Positions 50,122 through 57,578 of a stretch of 64,000 nt of DNA are shown piece by piece; positions within the stretch are counted from its first letter, which is position 1; each line of letters starts with the position of its first letter. Source of the DNA: Candidatus Oscillochloris fontis (lineage in GTDB: Bacteria; Chloroflexota; Chloroflexia; Chloroflexales; Chloroflexaceae); assembly GCF_004138135.1 (NCBI RefSeq), contig NZ_RYFD01000001.1, positions 1 to 64,000 of the forward strand. The letters run 5' to 3'. Below the pieces are notes generated by a model that worked only from the letters and a program-made list of their open reading frames with translations, was not told the DNA's origin and searched no databases. Both the position numbers and the translations under genes were made by a program.

Positions 50122-50940
50122 TCACTCGCCTTGGAAGTTATGTTCATCATTTCCCCGCTCCCGATACCACCCACACACCGCACGCAGTGGACACGCGGCA
50201 TCGCTGGCTAAGTAGCTTTCGCGCCCGGCCTGTACGCTGTAGATGCGCCGCGCTGGGGGGCCGTCGCAGCGCGGGCGACTGCGGCAGTAGCGCACACACA
50301 CCTCGTTAATCTGGGCGTGGAAGTCGGCATAGAAGTCGCGGCGCGGCATCCCGCAGATGATCGCGGCGCTCAGATCGGCCTCGATCAGAGTGCGCAGCTT
50401 TTCGTAGGGTGTGCGCCAGATCGGCTTGACCGCGTGCGTCTGCGGCCAGACGCGCTCGAAGAGGCGGCGGGTATACTCGTCAATCACGAAGATCGGGTGC
50501 TCCCCGGCGTAGAGCAGCACCACATCGCAGGTCTCAGGGCCAATGCGGGGCAACGCGAGCAGTTCGGGGCGTAGGGTTGCCGTGGGTTGGGCCAGCATCG
50601 TCGCCATCGAACCCGCATAGTGGGTGCAGAGGTGCTGGGCAATGTTGCGTAGCCCGTGCGCCTTCAGGGTGAAGAAAGCGGCGGGTCGAATCAGAGCCAC
50701 GATCTCATCGGGGGGCGCGGTGGCCAACGCGGGTGGGTTGAGCATCCCCGCCGCGATGAGGCGCTGCATGGCCGCCTCGACCACCTCCCAGCGCGTTTGT
50801 TGCACCACCACCGCCCCAACCAGGATCTCAAAGGCGCGATCATGCCCGAAGATCGGCCACCAGGGTAATTGGGCCTCAGCGCCGTGCAAGGGGCCGAAGT
50901 GGGTGCGTAGGGGTAGGTAGAGATCAGCGAAGGGGAACAT
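50122..50940 (-). CDS. Endonuclease III-like (HhH-GPD) DNA glycosylase
   Basis: 272 residues. HhH LPRIGPETCDV (130-140) and catalytic Asp154 in VIDEYTRR. The position of the lyase lysine in Nth is Glu136, as in the COG2231/MagIII-like subfamily, implying a monofunctional base glycosylase (for example alkylated bases). Iron-sulfur candidates Cys219, Cys225, Cys250, Cys256 are present, with a 24-residue insertion between the second and third compared with Nth. It lies alone, next to a 145-bp repeat. Confidence 0.85.
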   Translation of the reverse strand: MFPFADLYLPLRTHFGPLHGAEAQLPWWPIFGHDRAFEILVGAVVVQQTRWEVVEAAMQRLIAAGMLNPPALATAPPDEIVALIRPAAFFTLKAHGLRNIAQHLCTHYAGSMATMLAQPTATLRPELLALPRIGPETCDVVLLYAGEHPIFVIDEYTRRLFERVWPQTHAVKPIWRTPYEKLRTLIEADLSAAIICGMPRRDFYADFHAQINEVCVRYCRSRPRCDGPPARRIYSVQAGRESYLASDAACPLRAVCGWYRERGNDEHNFQGE

Positions 50941-50953
50941 AAAACGCCTATGT

Positions 50954-51098
50954 GGCCCTCACCCCCCTAGCCCCCCTCTCCCGTTCGCTGCGCGAACAGG
51001 CGAGGGAGGAGTCGGAGTTGGTGTAAGGGATTTCTTGGAAATTCGGCTCCCCTCTCCTGTGGGCGAAGCCCACGGGAGAGGGGCTGGGGGTGAGGGCC
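50954..51098. repeat. 145-bp inverted-repeat element GGCCCTCACCCCC...
   Basis: Outer arms GGCCCTCACCCCCCTAGCCC and GGGGCTGGGGGTGAGGGCC; inner CTCTCCC/GGGAGAG arms and two small hairpins (TTCGCTGCGCGAA, GGGCGAAGCCC). Elements with this CCCTCACCCCC ... GGGGGTGAGGG look are common in bacterial genomes. It fills the gap between the glycosylase start and the phosphorylase end. Confidence 0.8.
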
Positions 51099-51104
51099 GT
51101 TTCT

Positions 51105-53237
51105 CTAACTCCGCGCAGCGGGCATATAGAGCCGCTGCACATACTCGGCCAGCATGCGGCGGAAGCTAAACTGCGGCGCACAGGTCGCAATCGCCTCCTT
51201 GCAGGTCTGCACCCACGCTACCGGCACGCCCGCCTCGTTACGGTTGTCGTAGAAGCGCGGCACAATCTCGTGTTCGAGGATCTGGTAGAGCGACTGGGCA
51301 TCGTCCCAGTCCTGTCGATCCTGATCGTCATACTCCCGCTCATCACCAATTGCCCAGCCATTCTTGCCATTAAAGGCTTCGGGCCACCAACCATCCAGGA
51401 TCGAGCAGTTGGGGGCACCATTCAGGCTCGCCTTCATGCCACTGGTACCGCTGGCCTCGTGCGGGCGGCGCGGGTTATTGAGCCACACGTCCACCCCCTG
51501 GGTGAGGGCGCGCCCGACGGCCATGTCGTACTCCTCCAGGAAGATGATCCGTCCGGTCAGCCCTGGCTGCATTGCCAACTGGTAGACATGCTGGATGAAG
51601 TGCTTGCCCGGATCATCCTTGGGGTGCGCCTTCCCGGCGAAGATAATCTGCACCGGGCGGCTGGGATTGTTGAGGATCGCCTTCAGGCGCTCCATATCCT
51701 TGAAGATCAGCGTGGCGCGCTTGTAGGTGGCGAAGCGGCGCGCAAAGCCAATCGTCAGGATGCCCTCCTCCAACACCGGCCAGACCGTTGCGGGTTGGCC
51801 GAGGCGGCGGTAGTACTGGATGAGTCGGGTGCGGGCAAAATCAATCAGATCCTTCTTCAGGGCTTGGCGGGTATTCCAGAGTACCTCGTCGGGAACCTGA
51901 TAGATCTTCTTCCACATCTCCGCGTCATCGAGGCTATCCTCCCAGTTCTTGCCCAGGTAGGAGTTGAAGAGTTGGCGGATGCTCGGTGCTAACCACGAGG
52001 CCGAGTGAACCCCGTTGGTGATGCCGACAATCGGCACTTCGTCTTGGCTCTTACCGGGGTAGAGCCACTGCCACATCCCGCGCGCCACATGGCCGTGCAA
52101 CTGGCTCACCCCGTTGTGGTAGTCGGAGAGCCGCAGCGCCAGCGCCGTCATGGCGAAGGTGGGACCCCAAGCCTGCTCTTGCAGCGCAATTGCCATAAAC
52201 TCATCACGGGTCAGGTTGAGTTGGGGCCAGTAGTTCCAGAAGAACTTCTCGATGAGTGCAACCGGGAAGGCATCGTTTCCGGCGGGTACGGGAGTATGGG
52301 TGGTGAAGACACAATGCTGCTTCACTTGGGCCATCGCGGCCTCGAAACTCATGCCCTCGACCACCAACTCACGGCACAACTCCAGCACCAGGAAGGCCGA
52401 GTGGCCCTCGTTCATATGCCAGACATTCGGTTTGTAGCCCAGGCGACGCAGGGCGCGCACCCCACCAATCCCCAACACCAACTCCTGCGACACGCGCATC
52501 TCTTGGTCGCCGCCATAGAGCCGCGCCGAAAGTTCGCGATCCTGCGGGCTGTTCGGGTGGATGTCGGTATCCATGAGCAACAGCGAAACCCGCCCAACCT
52601 GGAACTTGTAGACCTTGGCGTAGATGATGCGCCCCGGTAGTTCGACCTCGATCACCACCTCACGCCCATCGGGGTCGAGCGCGGGGATGGCCGGAACATC
52701 GGCGAAGTTGAGTTTGTTATACTCGGCAAACTGCCAGCCACTATGGTCAAGGCGCTGGCGGAAGTAGCCCTGCGGATAAATAAAGCCCACCGCGACAAAC
52801 GGTAGGGCCATATCGCTCGCCTCTTTGACGTGATCGCCGGAAAGGATACCCAGGCCACCTGAGTAGATCGGCAACGACTCGTGGATACCAAATTCGGCGC
52901 TAAAATAGGCGATCTGGGTCTCCTTGGACTCCGGGAAGTGCTGGTTGAACCATGTCTGCTTCGTGCTCATGTAGGCATCGAAGTCGCGTAGTACCGCATC
53001 AAACTTCTTCAGGTAGGCAGGATTGAGGGCTGCCTCTTCCAACTTGGTTTGACGCACATCGCGCAACATATCAACCGGATTATGGTAGTCCAACTCCCAG
53101 AGATCGGGGTCAAGCTCACGATAGAGATCCTGTGCCTCAGGATGCCATGCCCACCAGAGGTTATAGGCCAACTCGCGCAACCGGGCAATCCGTTCAGGGA
53201 TTGGCGTGAACAGGATTTCACTCTCCAGACGAACCAT
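51105..53237 (-). CDS. glgP: Alpha-glucan (glycogen) phosphorylase, short form
   Basis: 710 residues of the GT35 family. IAYFSAEFGIHESLPIYSGG near the N-terminus is typical of the short bacterial/archaeal (TIGR02094) group, and EASGTSGMKASLNG in the C-terminal half carries the PLP-binding lysine. Releases glucose-1-phosphate from storage glucan. Start MVRLESEILF at 53237; a 17-residue longer start is possible, and neither has a strong Shine-Dalgarno. The 0.2-kb upstream region holds the 71-bp MITE. Confidence 0.93.
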   Translation of the reverse strand: MVRLESEILFTPIPERIARLRELAYNLWWAWHPEAQDLYRELDPDLWELDYHNPVDMLRDVRQTKLEEAALNPAYLKKFDAVLRDFDAYMSTKQTWFNQHFPESKETQIAYFSAEFGIHESLPIYSGGLGILSGDHVKEASDMALPFVAVGFIYPQGYFRQRLDHSGWQFAEYNKLNFADVPAIPALDPDGREVVIEVELPGRIIYAKVYKFQVGRVSLLLMDTDIHPNSPQDRELSARLYGGDQEMRVSQELVLGIGGVRALRRLGYKPNVWHMNEGHSAFLVLELCRELVVEGMSFEAAMAQVKQHCVFTTHTPVPAGNDAFPVALIEKFFWNYWPQLNLTRDEFMAIALQEQAWGPTFAMTALALRLSDYHNGVSQLHGHVARGMWQWLYPGKSQDEVPIVGITNGVHSASWLAPSIRQLFNSYLGKNWEDSLDDAEMWKKIYQVPDEVLWNTRQALKKDLIDFARTRLIQYYRRLGQPATVWPVLEEGILTIGFARRFATYKRATLIFKDMERLKAILNNPSRPVQIIFAGKAHPKDDPGKHFIQHVYQLAMQPGLTGRIIFLEEYDMAVGRALTQGVDVWLNNPRRPHEASGTSGMKASLNGAPNCSILDGWWPEAFNGKNGWAIGDEREYDDQDRQDWDDAQSLYQILEHEIVPRFYDNRNEAGVPVAWVQTCKEAIATCAPQFSFRRMLAEYVQRLYMPAARS

Positions 53238-53344
53238 GTATCTGCTACTTTCTATGTACACGTAAAGGATTCCGGCAGATTGGAACACTCTACCGATTGT
53301 ACGCGCTATGGGCGTATCTGTCTAGGATTATAGTATACCTTCTT

Positions 53345-53415
53345 AGGGCATGTGCAAAGTCACCTCCGGTGGGGGTGCGGGGGCGGCTGCGCCCCAAGGA
53401 CTTTGCACATGCCCT
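53345..53415. mobile_element. TIR-17 MITE, 71-bp copy with 11-bp flanking repeat
   Basis: AGGGCATGTGCAAAGTC at the left and its perfect complement at the right, CACCTCCGGTGGGGGTGCGG inside. The flanks are GTATACCTTCT on both sides (one extra T on the left), a perfect 11-bp direct repeat that looks like a target-site duplication. IS4-group transposases make duplications of about this size. It lies directly upstream of the RecQ-like gene and contributes to its promoter region. Confidence 0.85.
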
Positions 53416-53441
53416 GTATACCTTCTGCTACAATAAATGCC

Positions 53442-56222
53442 ATGACAGCATCTAACCCACTTCTTACCCTCGCTCCGGCGGCACTGAGCCTGATCGCCGG
53501 GGATGCACGGCGCCACTTGGTGAACTACCTGAATCGCTGGGGCCATACTCAGACGCTCCTGGGCTACCTGGAGGCGTGGCTGGTTGAGCAACCCCAGAGC
53601 GTGACGTTGCGCGAAGGGCGGGCGCGGGTCTTGGCCGAGGTGGATCGGGCCGAGGAGACCTTGGCGATCCTGGCCCAGATTGATGCTGAGCGCCCCACGA
53701 GTGTGACGCGCCGCCAACTGCGGTTGCGGGCGCTCTTGGCCGCCGGGCACTATGCCGAGCTTGATCTGGCGCTCGATGCGCTGGCCGAAGATCCCAGCCA
53801 AGAACTGCTGGCTGGGTTACTGCGTGGCGATCTCTTGCACGCCCAAGGCGATCTGGAGGCGGCAACCGAGCAGTATCGGGCGGTGGCGCTGCGCGATCTT
53901 CACGGCTTGGCGGCGGTGCGCCGCTTGGCCGAGTTGGCGCTGGAGCAGGGCGACCCGGAGGCGGCACGTGGTCAGATTGATGCGCTCATGCTGCGCCCGG
54001 AGTTTACCCCCACGACCGCCGATCTTCAGATTCTGCTGCGGGCGGCAGAACTGAGTGATGATGCGACCAGTGCCGATGCCCTGCGCGCTCAGTTGGCCGA
54101 TCTTGAACTGGCGGAACGCGGTAAGGTGCTGGCCGAACTCGGCATGCGCCTCGAACGTGCGGCGGTGTTGCCCGATCTGCCGGAGCCAGAACCTCCATCT
54201 GCGCCGCTGCTCCCCGATGCCGCCTACCAGATGCTGCGCGACTCCTTTGGGTTGCAGGATTTCCGCCCCAATCAGGCGCGGGTGATCCATAATGTCCTGG
54301 CGGGTGTGAATACCTTGGCCGTTATGCCCACCGGGGCCGGCAAGTCGCTCACCTACCAACTGCCCGCGCTGCTGCTGCCCCAGGCCACCGTCGTGGTCAG
54401 CCCACTGATCGCCTTGATGAAGGATCAGATGGATGGCTTGCCCGATCTTGTCCGCGAACGCGCTACGCTGATCAACTCGACTCTGACCACCCGCGAGTTG
54501 AGCGAGCGTATCCGGGCGATTGCCGCCGGTGAGTTCAAGCTGGTCTATATTGCCCCGGAGCGGCTGCGCCAGCGCGCCTTCCTGCATGCGCTCAAGCGCT
54601 GCGGGGTGGCGCTCTTCGTGGTGGATGAGGTTCACTGCCTCAGCCTGTGGGGCTTGAGTTTCCGCCCCGACTACCTCTTCATCGGGCGGGCGCTGGCCGA
54701 GTTGGAGCACCCGTTGCTGCTGGCGCTCACCGCTACTGCTTCGCAGGAGACCCAAGAAGAGATCCGTCAGGTGCTGGGCCAGAGTGCAGCGGTGCTCTCC
54801 TCGGTCTTCCGCCCCAACCTCTACTTCCAGGTCTCGCGGGCGGGCAACCGCGAGGAGAAGCAGCAGGCGCTGATCAGCCTGTGCCGCGAGATTAGCGGGC
54901 CGATCATCGTCTATGCACGGGCGCGCCAAGCCTGCGAGGAGTTGGCCGACATCCTGCGCGGGGTGGGTATCGCCGCCGACCACTACCACGCCCAGGTGGC
55001 CGACCGTGCCGCGACCCAGGAGCGCTTTATGCGTGGCGAGACCCGCGTCTTGGTGGCGACGGTGGCCTTCGGCATGGGGATTGATAAGGCCGATATTCGG
55101 GCGATCATCCACTACAACCTGCCCCAGTCGGTCGAAGCCTACTATCAGGAGGCGGGGCGGGCCGGGCGCGATGGCCAACCGGCGCGTTGCGTGCTGCTCT
55201 ACGCAGGCAGTGATAAGGCGCGTCTGACCACCTGGTTGCAGGAGCAGGCGATCACCCGCGACCATCTGCGGGCGCTCTACAAGGCGCTGCGCCAGCAGAT
55301 GCGTGGCACGGTTGATGTGATTGATCTTGAACGGCTGCAACGGGCGGTGAATGGCGATGACGACACGCTGGTGCGGGTGGGGTTGAGTATGTTGGAGCGA
55401 GTCGAATTGCTGCGCCGCCACTTCGATCTGCCCGAAACGGCGAGCCTGAGCCTGACCGGGGCCGCCGCGCCGGAGGCCGAGGCGCAGCGGGTGGCCGCGC
55501 TCGCTGGCTTGAGCGTGGGCGTCTGGCAGGAGGTGGATCTCCTGCGGCTCGCCACAGATGCGGGCTGGTCGCCCTCGGATCTGGAAGGCGCACTGCTGCG
55601 CTGGCATGACGCCGGATTCTTGCGCTACCGAGGCGGGCCGCGCCAAGTCCTGATCGAACTGCTCCCCGCGCCAAGTGATGTCGCGGCACGCATCGAGAGC
55701 CTCCTCCACGACTACCACGAGCGTCAGATGCAGCGGGTTGAAGCGTTGGCGCACTACGCCCGCGCCAACGAATGCCGCCACCGCAGCATCGCCGCCCACT
55801 TTGGCCAGCGCTTGGCGCGCTGTAAGAGCGGCTGCGATATCTGCGCGCCGGAGCTTGCGTTGAGCAGCGGAGTGCGCCGGGCGCAGCGCAGCGCCCCGCA
55901 GCCACTCCCCCCGCGTGACGACGAGGACCCGCGCAGTGATGTGCAGCGCACCCTGGATGGCCTGAGTCACCTACCGTTTGCGATGGGGCGCAGTGGGTTA
56001 GCGCGGGTGCTGAAGGGGGCCAGTAGCAGCCCGGTGGAGCCGGAGCGTTGTGCCGAGTTCGGGGCGTTGCGCCACCTCGCTCAGACGGCGATAGAAGAGT
56101 TGATCGAGCGGTTGGTGAGTGAGGGCTACATCCAGCGCGACGAGCAGGACGAGTACCGGCGGCTCTCGCTGACCCTACTGGGCACCAAGGCGCGCCGCGA
56201 CCCGGCGTACTTGTCGGAGTAA
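53442..56222 (+). CDS. RecQ-type DNA helicase with N-terminal TPR-like domain
   Basis: 926 residues. About 250 N-terminal residues are helical repeats resembling TPRs (LEAWLVEQPQSVTLREGRARV and similar). The helicase core follows: Walker A MPTGAGKS near 298-305, DEVH box near 396, LTATASQ, and GMGIDKADIRAIIH...AGRAGRDG, then a RecQ zinc module with CRHRSIAAHFG and CKSGCDIC (about 777-795) and a winged helix with the HLPF-type tail. DEVH replaces the usual DEAH. No Shine-Dalgarno; TACAAT at 53429-53434 lies so close that the mRNA is probably leaderless. The TPR part suggests protein docking. Confidence 0.88.
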   Translation: MTASNPLLTLAPAALSLIAGDARRHLVNYLNRWGHTQTLLGYLEAWLVEQPQSVTLREGRARVLAEVDRAEETLAILAQIDAERPTSVTRRQLRLRALLAAGHYAELDLALDALAEDPSQELLAGLLRGDLLHAQGDLEAATEQYRAVALRDLHGLAAVRRLAELALEQGDPEAARGQIDALMLRPEFTPTTADLQILLRAAELSDDATSADALRAQLADLELAERGKVLAELGMRLERAAVLPDLPEPEPPSAPLLPDAAYQMLRDSFGLQDFRPNQARVIHNVLAGVNTLAVMPTGAGKSLTYQLPALLLPQATVVVSPLIALMKDQMDGLPDLVRERATLINSTLTTRELSERIRAIAAGEFKLVYIAPERLRQRAFLHALKRCGVALFVVDEVHCLSLWGLSFRPDYLFIGRALAELEHPLLLALTATASQETQEEIRQVLGQSAAVLSSVFRPNLYFQVSRAGNREEKQQALISLCREISGPIIVYARARQACEELADILRGVGIAADHYHAQVADRAATQERFMRGETRVLVATVAFGMGIDKADIRAIIHYNLPQSVEAYYQEAGRAGRDGQPARCVLLYAGSDKARLTTWLQEQAITRDHLRALYKALRQQMRGTVDVIDLERLQRAVNGDDDTLVRVGLSMLERVELLRRHFDLPETASLSLTGAAAPEAEAQRVAALAGLSVGVWQEVDLLRLATDAGWSPSDLEGALLRWHDAGFLRYRGGPRQVLIELLPAPSDVAARIESLLHDYHERQMQRVEALAHYARANECRHRSIAAHFGQRLARCKSGCDICAPELALSSGVRRAQRSAPQPLPPRDDEDPRSDVQRTLDGLSHLPFAMGRSGLARVLKGASSSPVEPERCAEFGALRHLAQTAIEELIERLVSEGYIQRDEQDEYRRLSLTLLGTKARRDPAYLSE

Positions 56223-56313
56223 GACTTTATCCATGCTCTGGTTACGATCTAACATTTCCATGCATGCCCAGGATCAGGTATAGTATAGATGTTGTGTTCG
56301 CAAGGAGGCCAGC

Positions 56314-56574
56314 ATGAGTGAGACAATGATCGCGATAGAGTTTCACACACGCATCAAAGATGGGGCGATTGAAGTTCCTGCGGAGTACCGTGACCAACTC
56401 TTTGGTTCTGTACGTGTGATTATTCTACGTACAGAGCATCAGAAAACGAGTAAAATCATTGAGCGAGTACTCCATGATCCGATCCGTGATCCCACCTTTA
56501 CGCCATTACGACGTGATGAAATCTATGATCGCCAAGAGCAGGAACCCACAGAACCGCTTAGCTCTAAGGAATAG
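56314..56574 (+). CDS. Putative antitoxin of a VapBC-like pair
   Basis: 86 residues. IAIEFHTRIKDGAIEVPAEY is reminiscent of AbrB/MazE-like swapped-hairpin antitoxin N-termini; the C-terminal half is charged and probably disordered until bound. AAGGAGG precedes the ATG, and TTCCAT-17-TATAGT upstream (56256-56284) is a possible promoter. The PIN-domain gene follows after 5 bp, which is the main reason for the call. Confidence 0.7.
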   Translation: MSETMIAIEFHTRIKDGAIEVPAEYRDQLFGSVRVIILRTEHQKTSKIIERVLHDPIRDPTFTPLRRDEIYDRQEQEPTEPLSSKE

Positions 56575-56579
56575 AGTGT

Positions 56580-57023
56580 ATGGCGACAAGTATGGTATAT
56601 CAACCGGGATTTATTGATACCAATATTTGGCTATACGCATTTATTTCTGGACAAGATCCGGGTAAAGCACAAATAGCACAGGCATTGATTGCAGCAACCC
56701 GTCCTCTATTTCTGAGTGTGCAAGTAGTCAATGAGGTATGCACCAATCTCCTGCGCAAAGAACATACGCCCGAAGCGGATATCCGTAATTTCATTGATGA
56801 TTTTTATGCTCTGTATCAGGTCGTCAATCTGGATCATGCACAACTCATTATGGCGTCTGATCTCCGAGTACGCTACTCCTTGTCGTATTGGGATAGCTTG
56901 ATTATTGCGAGTGCCCTTCACAGTGGTGTACCAACACTCTATTCGGAAGATATGCAGCATCACCTCGTCATTGATCAGAAGCTTCGAATAGTCAACCCTT
57001 TTCTTAAGGGATCTTCATGCTAG
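56580..57023 (+). CDS. PIN-domain ribonuclease toxin (VapC-like)
   Basis: 147 residues. Acidic site Asp13 (FIDTNIWLYA), Glu52 (VVNEVCTNLL), Asp105 (SYWDSLIIA) and Asp124 (LYSEDM) match VapC-type PIN ribonucleases that cut tRNA or rRNA. Slightly AT-richer than the surroundings, in keeping with a mobile toxin-antitoxin module. An alternative ATG lies four codons later. It converges on the lipoprotein gene. Confidence 0.88.
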   Translation: MATSMVYQPGFIDTNIWLYAFISGQDPGKAQIAQALIAATRPLFLSVQVVNEVCTNLLRKEHTPEADIRNFIDDFYALYQVVNLDHAQLIMASDLRVRYSLSYWDSLIIASALHSGVPTLYSEDMQHHLVIDQKLRIVNPFLKGSSC

Positions 57024-57056
57024 GATTAAAAATCGCTCATTAGTATTTTCTTAGAT

Positions 57057-57578
57057 CTACCCCTCGGTCAGATACCACAACCCATCCACCTGAATCACCG
57101 GAATACCGCCGTTCTGCTGGCCGATCACCTCGGTCAGCCCGCCGGTGCGCTCGCGAATCACCTCACCCTGCTCATTCAGCCAGCGCAGGTTGAACGAACC
57201 ATCCACCACATGCACGAGTGCCTCATTGCCCTCACGGTTAAGGATCTCCAGGCGCGTGTAGGTAATCTCTAGCGTGGCGCGATTCCCGAAGATCGGGTTT
57301 CGCGACGTATCGGCGAAACCCGCCAGCATCTCACTAAACGCCACCCGCTGATCAACCCGCTCGCCGGGTGCAAAGTAGCCCGCCAAACGCTCGGCCCAAC
57401 TGCGCTGCGTCGCCACATCCACAAGGCTAGGATCACGCATGGCGAGGTTCAGATCTTCTAAAAATCCATCAACCGCCGCCTCTGGGCTACTCCGCCCCAC
57501 GCCCAACCCGGTATCATCGGCTGGGGCCGCGCAGCCTACCAGCACCAGCACACAGAAGATCCAGAACCAGCGCATCAT
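57057..57578 (-). CDS. Lipoprotein paired with the PPM-like membrane protein
   Basis: 173 residues. Lipobox LVGC with Cys16, then a compact domain starting SSPEAAVDGFLEDLNLAM, resembling NTF2-like folds seen in bacterial lipoproteins, with terminal DGLWYLTEG. The ATG overlaps the stop of the upstream gene by 4 bp, so the two proteins are made together and may form an extracytoplasmic complex. No enzymatic residues recognised. Confidence 0.75.
   Translation of the reverse strand: MMRWFWIFCVLVLVGCAAPADDTGLGVGRSSPEAAVDGFLEDLNLAMRDPSLVDVATQRSWAERLAGYFAPGERVDQRVAFSEMLAGFADTSRNPIFGNRATLEITYTRLEILNREGNEALVHVVDGSFNLRWLNEQGEVIRERTGGLTEVIGQQNGGIPVIQVDGLWYLTEG

Noticed and set aside
53817-55970. 717-codon open frame antisense to the RecQ-like gene
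   Set aside because: The opposite strand encodes a clear RecQ helicase; the antisense frame is a GC-rich codon-bias shadow with His/Gln/Arg-rich sequence and no recognisable domain.
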